This document shows, piece by piece, positions 44,030 to 54,205 of a stretch of 64,000 nt of DNA. The position numbers and the translations under genes were made by a program. This DNA is from Adiantum capillus-veneris (Eukaryota; Streptophyta; Polypodiopsida; Polypodiales; Pteridaceae): NCBI GenBank assembly GCA_014529385.2, contig CM043955.1:137753108-137817107 (forward strand). Direction: 5' to 3'. The notes under the pieces are model-generated. The model saw only the letters and a program-made list of their open reading frames with translations. It did no database searches and had not been told where the DNA came from. How positions within the stretch are numbered: position 1 is the stretch's first letter; each line of letters begins with the position of its first letter.

Positions 44030-44917
44030 ATGGCTAACAATACTAAAGAGAGTGAAATTAATGTTGATAACTTTGATTTTGCTAATGAGCAAGCTACTAA
44101 TGATGCCCCGATGCTTGTTAAATATCTTGTTTCTAGGCTTCAACAAGCCATGGGCAATCCATCTCTCCAAAGTAAAGTGCAACGGCAGCTCCGTGCTCAT
44201 GGGATTCTCCAAGCTCCCCACCATGACGAGAGAACACTTAGGAAGCCTCCTTGTGAGACTTCCAAAAGAGGTCTCTCTCCGATTCGGAAAGAAGAAGAGA
44301 ATTCATACGAAGGGCTCAAGAATTTACTTCTTGATGATGCATCTCCTTCTCAAAGGAGAACTCAAGAGCCTCCACCGAAGGAACGAGAAAGAAGTGATTC
44401 CCCCGCCACCTTGGCCGAGATGGCTCCACGAAGACGGCGGGCTAAACACTCTCCATCACCTCCAAAACGGAGAAGACGATCGCACCCTTCTCCACACCAT
44501 AATTCAAAGAGGGATGACAAAAAGCAAGAGAAGAAAAAGGCGAGAAAGAGGACACCCTCTTCTCCATCTTCTTCATCCTCTTCCTCTTATGAAAGTGATG
44601 GTGAAGACGATGAAGATCAAGACAAGAAAAAGGCGAGAAAGAGGTCACCCTCTTCTCCACCTTCCTCAAATTCTTCACCTTCTGAAGAAAGTGATGGTGC
44701 AACCTTTGAACCATCAAAAAGAAGAGGCCATAGGAAATCCTATGCCACATGGAAGAGGTCGTCCAAGCTGAAGAAGTTCAAAGAGGGAGGGAAGAGCATC
44801 TCTTTCCTTACCTATGATGGCACCTTTGGTGCAACGGACAAAGTCTTGGCCTTTATCCAACAATTTGATGCGGGGTTCAGAGATGAACCTTACTGTGATG
44901 GAAGAGGTTTTACTTAA
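44030..44917 (+). pseudogene. Gypsy Gag N-terminal region with KR/RS low-complexity
   Basis: The first ATG of the frame is at 44030 (MANNTKESEINVDN). The middle is very basic: PPKRRRRSHPSPHH and two copies of a KKKARKR-x-PSSP unit with long serine and acidic tails, like an RS-type nuclear protein segment. Near the end DKVLAFIQQFDAGF is the start of a Gag capsid domain, which then breaks off after a few residues. Reverse transcriptase leader sequence follows in another frame, so the rest of Gag and the protease have been deleted. Confidence 0.7.
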
Positions 44918-45236
44918 GGAGCTTCTCAAAGAATTCAAGGTCATATTTTCTTGGAAATATCATGATAGGAAGGACGTTTCACCTTCCATGGTGCAACATA
45001 CAATTTTCATGATTCACACTACTAAACCAATGTAGCAACGACCCTACCCAATGAATCCTAAGTATGCAAAGATTGTTCAAAAAGAACTTGAAAAGCTTAT
45101 CAAATGTGGATGCATATACCCTATTGAGCACTTGGAATGGATTTCTTCAATAGTCATTATTCCAAATAAAAATAGAAACCTCAGAGTATGCATGGATCTC
45201 GAAAAGATTAAGATAGCCACTAGGAGAGACCATTGG
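44872..45236 (+). pseudogene. Gypsy reverse transcriptase, first part
   Basis: LLKELLKEFKVIFSWKYHD is the standard pre-RT segment (E..L.EF.D.F.W.Y.D). After a TAG at 45033 it continues NPKYAKIVQKELEKLIKCGC, then WISSIVIIPNKNRNLRVCMD and KIATRRDHW, matching RT up to the region before the catalytic loop. It is interrupted at TTGG by a small MITE. Confidence 0.75.
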
Positions 45237-45490
45237 GTAAAAGCATATATTGGCGGTACCACTTTTTGCACCTTTTGATGGTACCCTTTAAAAAAGTGGG
45301 GACCGGTAAATTTTTTGCAAAAAAACTCAAAACTTGTCGTACTTTATAGTTTTAGATTCTACATGGAAAATCCTATCCATTGATATACAACATGCTAGTG
45401 TATTTTAAATGTAACACATGAAGATGGGGCTTGTAAAGTGCTACCAAAGGAGTGTCCAGGACACCCTTTTTGGTACCATCAATACATGTT
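45237..45490. mobile_element. 254-bp MITE inside the RT gene
   Basis: Imperfect terminal inverted repeats CATATATTGGCGGTACC (left) and CATGTATTGATGGTACC (right, complemented) lie near the ends. TTGG at 45233-45236 and 45491-45494 looks like a 4-bp target duplication. Removing the element plus one TTGG (258 bp) rejoins RDHW to PIIP in frame. It carries no gene. Confidence 0.7.
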
Positions 45491-45494
45491 TTGG

Positions 45495-45952
45495 CCCATT
45501 ATTCCTTGCCATATTTGGAACATGTACTTGAGAGAGATGCAAGTAAGGAGGCTTATAGTTTTTTAGATGGGTACTCTGGTTACAATCAAATCACAATTGC
45601 ACTACAGGAATAAGCTTAAACTACTTTTATAACAGAATTCAAAGTGTTCACATTTTGTGTTATGGCCTTTGGCTTAACAAATGTCCCTGCTACATTCCAA
45701 AGATTAACAAACACTACCTTCAAGGAGTATTTAAGGGAGTTTTTTGAAGCTTTCCCTAGATTATCTTTGTGTTTATTTCTCTTGGAAAGAATATCTGTCA
45801 TGTTTTCAAAAGGTGTGCAAAAGTGCAGATTATATTGGATCTCATTGAACCCCTTCAAATGCCAATTTTGGGTTAAACATGGAGTCATTTTAGGGCATAG
45901 AGTGTCCAAGAATGGGATTTGCCACCATCAAAAATCTAAAAGGGGGGTTTAA
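45495..45952 (+). pseudogene. Gypsy reverse transcriptase, second part
   Basis: After a one-base loss in CCTTGCC the frame reads LERDASKEAYSFLDGYSGYN. Another shift then leads to MAFGLTNVPATFQRLTNTTF and KEYLREF. The catalytic Y-x-D-D motif is not found; the segment after KEYLREF is replaced by unrelated residues. FKCQFWVKHGVILGHRVSKNGI is the RT thumb region. So RT is inactive here. Confidence 0.7.
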
Positions 45953-45981
45953 ACATTCATGGTCCATGTCTATTATTATCA

Positions 45982-46890
45982 ATGGTTTATTTTATACTTT
46001 TCCTCTTGTTGAATTTAATTGAGGAATGTGACTGTGCTTATAAGTTATCAAAGAAGGCCTTGACGAGTGCCCCAATCTTACGAGTTCTTGATTGGAATAT
46101 TAATTTTCATGTGCATAGTGATGCACCAAACGTTTCTATTGGGTGTGTTCTAACTCAAGATGAGAACATAAATTAGACTACCCTATTAGCTTTGCAAGTT
46201 GTCAATTGAATGATGTTGAGATGAACTATACCACTACAAAGCGATAAGGTTTAGCTATGATTTATGCAATAATGAAATTTTTATATTATTTTCTTGCTAC
46301 TAAGTTTGTATTTTATGTTGATCATCAAGCACTACTTTATTTGGTAAATAAACCATGCTCCACAAGAGGATTACAAGATGATTACTCATTCTCATTGAAT
46401 TTTATGTTATGGTGGTTGTGAGGCCTGGAAAAAAACATGTCATGGTTGATCATTTGTCCAGCATACCAAATGGTGAAACTCCCATTGGATTTGATGATAA
46501 GTTGCTTGATACTTCCCTCTTTGTGGTGGAGACCATGCACAAACAGAGTGAAAAGATTGTTAACCTTTCAATTAACGATTACCCAAAGATATTCAAAAGG
46601 ATTTTAGCTTAGAAGTTAATCAAGGAATGTGAACCTTATTGCTTAATTGTTGAAACTCTCTATAAGCTAGGGAAAGATGATATTCTTAGATGTTGTGCTC
46701 GTGAGGATGAGTATTTATACATTTTGCAAGAAGCACGTATGGGCATAGCTGGAGGTCATTTTTTACAAGATTTGGTTGTTAAAAAGGTGTTACAATCAAG
46801 CTATCGGTCACCTTATTTAAGGATGCATCAATTTTTGCAAAAGGGTGTAATGAGTGCAAGCGTTACAAAACAACACAACGGAAGGATAAG
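45982..46890 (+). pseudogene. Gypsy RNase H and integrase N-terminal remnants
   Basis: LSKKALTSAPILRVLDWNINF with HSDAPNVSIGCVLTQ (46021-46176) is the RNase H-like start of gypsy Pol. YPISFASCQLNDVEMNYTT-like residues follow in a shifted frame. VVVRPGKKHVMVDHLSSIPNG (46409-46612) is the linker with the usual G..N.VADALSR position. The region to 46890 holds the integrase zinc segment, including ECKRYKT. Stops and shifts are frequent. Confidence 0.65.
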
Positions 46891-47507
46891 ATGCCCTTAA
46901 ATCCTATTAAGGTAAGCCAACCATTTGAAAAGTGGGCCTTAGATTTTGTGGGTCCCATTAGTTCTGGGACCCATAATACTGAATCTCGGTATATCATTGT
47001 TGCCACTGATTATGTGACAAAGTGGGCTGAATCTAAGGCTACATGCCAGGCTGATGCAAGGACAACAACTAAGTTTCTATTTGAGAACATTATTACATTG
47101 AATCTAAGGCTACATGCCAGGCTGATGCAAGGACAACAACTAAGTTTCTATTTGAGAACATTATTACATGATTTAAATGTCCCTTTGAAATTGTGAGTGA
47201 CAATGGTACCCCTTTTCTAAATGAATTGATAAGAAAACTCACATCATGTTTCATAATGTCCCATGACAAGTCTATGCCTTATTATCCACAACAAGCACAT
47301 GGTCAAGCCAAGAGTACCAACAAGACTCTAATTTGTATTTTGACTGAGATGATAGAGGTTCATTGTACCGATTGGTTTTTGAATCTTACATTAGCTATAT
47401 GGCCTTATTGTACTATTTATAAAGTGGCTATTAATTGCACACCATTCAAGATGGTATATGACCAAGAAGTAGTTATGCCATGGGAGTTCGTCATTCCTAG
47501 TCCTTGA
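46891..47507 (+). pseudogene. Gypsy integrase core, damaged
   Basis: WALDFVGPISSGTHNTESRY holds the first catalytic Asp. A 71-bp tandem duplication at 47029-47170 shifts the frame. The second part has the second Asp in VSDNGTPFLNELI. The third catalytic position reads QAKSTNKTL, where the family has Q-A-E-S-T-N-K-T-L, so Glu has become Lys. Apart from these breaks the fold elements (YYPQQAHGQ, TPFKMVYDQEVVMP) are recognisable. Confidence 0.8.
47029..47170 (+). repeat. 71-bp tandem duplication in integrase
   Basis: The segment starting GAATCTAAGGCTACATGCCA at 47029 repeats at 47100 without visible change except at its end. Since 71 is not a multiple of 3, the duplication shifts the frame. Near-identity suggests it is recent. 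Confidence 0.9.
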
Positions 47508-47570
47508 ATAGCTTCTCAAGAAGGGTGAGATGATAACCCATCAGTCAAGCATTTCTATATCCTTGAGAAT

Positions 47571-47936
47571 CTAGAAGAAGAGAGGCAATTGGTTGTTCAC
47601 ACTACCTTGTGGAGAAGGATAGGAGAAAGAAGTGTTTTGACTACCATAAAGAACAAGGAAATCAAAGTTGGTGATTAAGTCTTCATGTATGGAGTGTGTA
47701 ACAAAAAGAAAGGACCATATAGAGTATGTGAGATTACCCCACAAGGTGCCATTTATATGGAAACTCTTAATGGGATTGAAACCATTGGGTTTCTCAATGG
47801 GATTAAATTCAAAAGACACTACAATCCTTTAAGCCAAGAAGAGCTACAGTCCACTATCCATCAAAAGAAGGGAGCCAAGGCACAAGCAAAGTTCAAAAAG
47901 ATACATGCCCAAATTGTGGCTCAAGAGCAACATTAG
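47571..47936 (+). pseudogene. Gypsy integrase C-terminal region
   Basis: RQLVVHTTLWRRIGERSVLT precedes a TAA. Then MYGVCNKKKGPYRVCEITPQ and AIYMETLNGIETIGFLNGIKF with FKRHYNPL follow the pattern of the gypsy integrase C-terminal domain (K.GPY.V......GAY.LE...G......NG..LK.YY). A lysine/glutamine-rich tail ends at a stop at 47936. Confidence 0.7.
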
Positions 47937-50900
47937 CATATTAGGTGCTATAACAAGAGGCTAATCTTAGAGTTACACATGCACTCAAAGTTGAAACAGA
48001 TGAGGATTCTATAAACTCTGAACCACCTGCATGATACCTATAACCCAATTGAGTTAAATAGCTCTTGTGGGAAAGTACTATATAATGCATTGTTGGACAC
48101 AAGAGCTTAACATGATTTTCTATCCGATGGAGTGTGGTACTAGCTAGGAAAAGCACCCTTATCCAAGAGTAGTATCCAAGTCAAGGGTATCAATAAGAAG
48201 AAAATTAATATCTTTGGAATTTGCACAATCCTGTCGTCTATGACAAGGTGGCCATACTTCAAAGATTTTTGGTCATTCATGTTGGCACTATCAAGGATAA
48301 CATAAACCTAGGGTGAAAATGGATGTTTGCAACTAAATGTACTATCGATTGGGGGACTGGGAGCATCACAACGTACAAACCAACTCTCAATCCTACCTCT
48401 CGAGGAACGTCACCTAAGATATCAGCTCCCGAGGGAATGCAAGACAACAAAATATTGAGGAAACATCGTAGATACAAGAAGTTACAACATCCTTTGATTG
48501 GCACAACTCTCTAAAAATTCAACTTCCATAGCTAAGACAAATAGTAATTCCACCAAGGACTCATCTTGATTTGACACAGGGTACATATAAATGGGTCCCA
48601 AAGGCTTCTTTAACGGCCTCTCCTACTCTTCAATCTCATTTTAAAAAGAAACCTCATAGCTAAGAAATGCAAGTTTACCTCACATTGGGTTCATAAATAA
48701 CTATTAGAGGCCCAAGGCTACTATGATGGAAATGATCAAATCTGGGTACCTTTCCTATCAGCTATAGAACCATGTAAGTCAAATCCTATAACTCCAAAAC
48801 CAATTGAGGACCGTGGGAAGGAAAAGATCACAAAGTACTCTACACTTGTTCTCAAGCTACTTTGGGTTCCATAGAGCGAGACCACTTTATTCCACCTAGG
48901 TCAGGAAGGGGGGAGTCACATGCAACTTTTAGCTCCTCATGTAGTTCATCCATCGACATAGAAGCTTCCACACAACCTCCACCACTGTCAATCCCTATGA
49001 GGCTACAAAATAATCTATGCCTCCCATCAAATATTTATTACCTGATGAAACACTTCAAGTCTTCATGGGAGAGTTCCTTATTGACCATGCAACTTGATGA
49101 GGCACCTAAGGTGGTGGAAAACCATTGGGCTGATGTCCTCACCTATTACCAATTGGAATTATTGATTTCAAATGGTGATGACATCTTTTTAAAAGATATG
49201 ATCTACCCAAGGAAGGGGGGAATGCAATTTAGTGTGCATCTTCCTGTGAATTCCCTCTCAGCCTTCCTTCACTGACCTTTTAACCTCCAAATCTCAAGGA
49301 ATGTATATATATCCGTATACTTAGACTAGGAAGACAATGAGAAATTAAAAAAGAAGTAAAAGAGAAAGAGACAACTAGCAATGAAAGTGAGACCTCACAA
49401 TATCACATCATGCACACTGAACAACCCTAGAATTATTAGGAACCTAATCAAAAAATCTATTTGTGTCCACAAATATGCCTAGTTTACCAGAGTCATCCAC
49501 TTCTACACTTGGTAAGAGATATCCCCTTGAATTTTCTCAAGTATGTTGAATGTGTTTTCCTCTTCTATTCACTGACTGGGATATTCTTATCGACCTAGTG
49601 TATATGGATAATTATGAGGAATTAGAATAGCTACTGTGTTTAGTGACTCGAGTGATTCCTACACAGTAGAGGATAATCTCCCACTAACACATGCTTACCC
49701 CTTCACACAAAATGTATACCCACTCATGGTAACATTCTTAATTAACATATATGCACAACAAGATGAAGAAGAATCAATAGATGACACTAAGGATGCCTAT
49801 GGTCTCACTGAGGATGACTTTAGTTATCTTGACGATAACAAATCTCTATAATATCCTCTTACCTTGATCCCATAGTTTGGTGCAAATAAATAGGTTAGGA
49901 TTCTATATTTAGTTTTAATTTTGTTCAATAAATGGTTGGTTCCTTCTCCCAGTGATGTGCCTGTTGGAGGTATATGGCATTGTTTGCGTGTACATGAAGA
50001 CAATGCAGTAGCTTGACTTTTTAGCAATATGAGGTCCTTGTCATGTTGACCCTACAACGCATTTAACAATAATTGTAGCAAAAAACATGTGTTTCTTGTT
50101 TATTATTTTTGCTTTTTTTTTCTAACATTCATGCTTTCATGTTTCAAGAGTAATCGGTAACAACGTATCTAACATACTTGCTTAGTATTCTACTTTAGAT
50201 TCAATATAATTTACATCATAATCCCTTGTCTAAATTTATTAATTAGGAATTCCAACCAAGCTAATTTAACCAAGGGAGAGCATTAGAGATCTTCTTGTAA
50301 TACCAGAAGAAATTGCTTTCCTACTTCTTAGTAGTTAATTTTGGCTTTTAATCCGACATTATAAAGCATTGCATACAATGTGTCAATGCTTCCTAGTGGG
50401 CTCTTGCCCTTTTGCTTAAGTATTATAAAGGAAGTTTTGCTATTGTGATGAGTCTTTGAAGGGTAAAGTATCAAGATGACCCGCAAAGATCAAAATTGCA
50501 AATCAACAAGCAGCGAGACTACTCCAAGAAAAAAACCATAAGAAAAAAAGAAAAGACCAAAATTCAACTAAGGCTCTACGAGGAGGCGATGACTTCATGT
50601 GTGATTTCCTCTATCATATCACAACTTGAGGGTCTTCTAGGTATAGCCTCTAGTCAGCCTTTGGACATGAAACAATTTGCTCTTGGGGTTAAATAGCATT
50701 AAAGGGACTATGGAGAATTAGGAGGTTTGACTATGGGATTGACAATTGACCTTTATTGCCCTATTAATAGTAAAACTAATGATGCAAGAGTCCTTGATTT
50801 GTTGACCTCTACAAGTGTCAACGAGTTTAATTATATTGTGTTTTAACATATAATGATCCGATATAATTGTTTGTCACTAATTACTCTTTATGCTTATTGA

Positions 50901-51154
50901 TTGCATATAATTTTTAATTAGCTATTCCTATGTGAATGCAGGTACTATGCTACTTTCTTCTGATTTTGCAGTATTCAAGCAAAGCTAAGGAGTCACGATA
51001 CTATAAAGGATGTGTGCATTGAAGTTCACCCAAATATCTTGATTGTGAGAATGTCCATGGGCCACTACTCTCAACAAGATGTTGATTACCCCTTACCACC
51101 CTCGGTACCTGCTCCAATTTGCACACTTAGAGATGCCAAGGAATGAATCTACAT
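47937..51154 (+). other. Region between integrase and purine tract, decayed
   Basis: It contains a protease-like string near 48080-48125 (YNALLDTR, stop, HDFLSDGVW; compare A-L-L-D-T-G-A..N-F-L-S) and unrecognised frames at 48862-49275 (137 codons), 49636-49851 and 50496-50696. A protease after integrase is out of order for gypsy, so a second decayed element may be joined here. Otherwise I see nothing. Confidence 0.4.
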
Positions 51155-51169
51155 AAGGAAAGGGGGGCA
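51155..51169 (+). promoter_or_regulatory. Probable polypurine tract
   Basis: AAGGAAAGGGGGGCA is followed by TGTTAACCC, the expected start of a 3' LTR. It is probably the 3' end of the 42-51 kb gypsy element interior. The LTR beyond it could not be matched to the 5' side. Confidence 0.5.
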
Positions 51170-51457
51170 TGTTAACCCATGATGGAATTCTTATTATTTG
51201 TAGTATTTTTAATCATAGGCTAGGCTTATTGGTCTCGTAGGTGCATGGTTATTGATTGGGTGATCACAGATGAGAGGCTCACCACAAACTTTATCAGATA
51301 AGGATTTAGTGTTGAATGATCAAGTATGGGTGACCCATATGTAGAAAGAATGACCCACATAAAAGACATTGTAACCTAGTTTTTGGGTCATTCTCAAGGT
51401 ACTAATATAGAGTGCTCTTACTCTCCTAATGTCTCTCCGTATTCTCTTGTTGCCTAT

Positions 51458-51573
<116 letters not shown>

Positions 51574-51837
51574 ATGTGTGATTGAGCATTGGACCACAGT
51601 CGTCCACTAAGAAATATATAAGATAGCCAGCTACATCACACAACAACCCCCCCCGCACCCCCTCTGTTCCCCTGTTCATCTCCACATGGGTGCATTTCGC
51701 TTTTTGTTTCCTTTGCCCTGGCCAGCATCTAGCGTGATTCGCCTTCTACTTTCTAATTTCAAAATCATAGGCCCCCTACCTACTCCAACTCCATACTGGT
51801 TTCACTTAAAACAAATCCTATTACTTCCCAACCCTCG

Positions 51838-51853
51838 CCCCCCCCCCCCCCCC
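51838..51853. repeat. Poly-C tract
   Basis: A run of about 16 C in a C-rich, proline-coding-like stretch. Confidence 0.9.
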
Positions 51854-51982
51854 GATATTCCTCCCCCCCTCCCCAAGCCACGACCCTCCATACGTAGGCG
51901 CCCATTGCCTCGCCTCCTTCCACCCCCAGCCCCTGCCCGCGCTGCTGCTGCCACATTGGAGCTGCAGCTGAGAGAGAGGGGG

Positions 51983-52477
<495 letters not shown>

Positions 52478-52930
52478 CTCTGCGCCGCCCTGCACCCACC
52501 CAAGTCCTTGCGGCACGTGGCTCTTCTCTCTCGCTTCCCTCATCTCGCAACCCTTTCCATTTCAAGCATCATTTGAAGATTCCGCCTTTTCACAACTTTT
52601 GTAGAATTGAACACACATACTTGTATATTTGGTACCTTACATATTGCCGTGAACAAGAAACTAAAAGCTATTTAGGGTGGGATAAAAATAACCCTTGTGG
52701 AAATGTACTTTGTAGATCCTTAAAAGCTTGCACACATTCAAAGGGATGGTTGGGTATTGTTTGCCACTAAAAAGAGATCCATGATGGCCAAATGGTGACA
52801 TGTGGTATCATTCAACCATAGGCCCCTGTTATTTAGGTTCAGTCCACTGCGAGAAATCCAGTTGCTTTACGGGATGCTGCCCCAATATTCTCTCCCCTAC
52901 CTCCCTAACAAAAATCCACGCCAAAGCCCG

Positions 52931-52990
<60 letters not shown>

Positions 52991-53000
52991 ACACACACAC
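52931..53000. repeat. C46 homopolymer followed by (CA)n
   Basis: Forty-six C in a row (52931-52976) lead into about 12 CA units. The complementary strand is a G46 run. Confidence 0.95.
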
Positions 53001-53255
53001 ATGCATGCGCGTCTCCTTGGTCCCCTCTAATGGCGCAGCTACGTTGCCCTCCTGCCTTTGCTACCTTCCCTTGCCGCCCCCCGGGGTTGACACCCCCTCC
53101 TTTTGCCTCATCATCTACCCTCTCATGCCTTGTGATGAGATGCATACTTGTAGTAGCAGGCAACCATAGCTCATAGGGAATAGCTATGGGAGCTATTCGG
53201 CAACAACCCTGATAAGAGAGGAACAAGACCACGCTCTTGGCGTATGCAGGCCTCC

Positions 53256-53371
<116 letters not shown>

Positions 53372-54082
53372 CTCTATCGGCGCCTTCTCTCCTTGCCCCT
53401 GCTCACCATTTGTAGACACAGGGACGACACATGAGCACACACGAGAGAGTTGGAGAAGTGGTGTGTGATAGACACAAGGAGAAGTTGGTGTGCATAGGTT
53501 GGTGGAAGGCGCAAGAGACAGACAAGCAGACAAGAGAGAGAGATCGGAGGCATGCAAGCCACGCATAAGGAAAAGCGAAAGACTACTCTCTCCGTTATAG
53601 TTACCCCTGCCACCTCACCCTCACCCTTTCCCATCCTCTCCATGAATCCTCTGTAGATTCCCTCTAATCAGTCATTTTTCCAGGATCGGATCGGCCACAC
53701 ACACCTCGGATTATTGCGATTTGTTGGCACTGCCGCGTCGGCAAAAAGGGAGTGTACATACGGGGATTGCTGCCCGTGTACAACGGAGCACCCTTCCAAT
53801 TTTTGGAAGGTATGCTTTATTCTCTAGTGTCTCTTCTCAGACGCCTTGTTTGAAATCGACCAGACAGACCTCGCTAGTTATTCGTGGGGCCGACCATTCT
53901 TAATTGCCTTGCTGGTGTCTTTGCCACGCGCACAAAATACACAGACAGTTTGCGTGCGCAGCTCGTGCAGCCAGAATGTATATGGCAAACAGCCAGCGGC
54001 CGATTGGCCTGCTTGCTATTCGAGCAAGCACTCTGTTGATTGCTTGGACTTGCGCCCACAATTGCCCTTGCCATGTCTACAG
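53372..54082 (+). other. Upstream region of the PPR gene
   Basis: It should contain the promoter and 5' leader of the PPR gene. I cannot point to a reliable TATA box. Open frames here start with TTG and are not supported. One (53721-53903) is in the PPR frame and is Arg/Ser-rich like an organelle presequence, but it is cut off by TAA at 53901 and again by a stop at 54093. Confidence 0.4.
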
Positions 54083-54205
54083 ATGCCCATTATAGCTCAT
54101 GAGACAAGCACGGCCCCCGATGATAATGAATTTCCATTGCAAAGCAAAACCAGAAGAGGAAATGTTGATTCCGAGCCATATCCTCCCCCAGAACATGCAA
54201 AATAA
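54083..54205 (+). CDS. Overlapping upstream ORF at the PPR start
   Basis: An ATG at 54083, 16 bp before the PPR ATG and in another frame, opens a 40-codon frame (MPIIAHETSTAPDDNEF...). It ends at 54205, inside the PPR coding sequence. It could be a regulatory upstream ORF. It could also be the true N-terminal frame of the PPR gene if a one-base indel lies near 54200. The sequence alone does not decide. Confidence 0.3.
   Translation: MPIIAHETSTAPDDNEFPLQSKTRRGNVDSEPYPPPEHAK

Noticed and set aside
44022-44771. A 249-codon frame overlapping the gypsy Gag in another register
   Set aside because: It is a shadow of the basic/serine-rich Gag. The Gag frame has the recognisable DKVLAFIQQFDAGF end.
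52802-53232. Poly-proline and poly-glycine frames over the C46 tract
   Set aside because: Homopolymer artefacts; the flanking residues show no conserved domain.
53721-53903. Arg/Ser-rich frame in the PPR register that could be a transit peptide
   Set aside because: It begins with TTG rather than ATG and is followed by two in-frame stops before the PPR ATG. An intron could rescue it, but no clear splice sites were seen.
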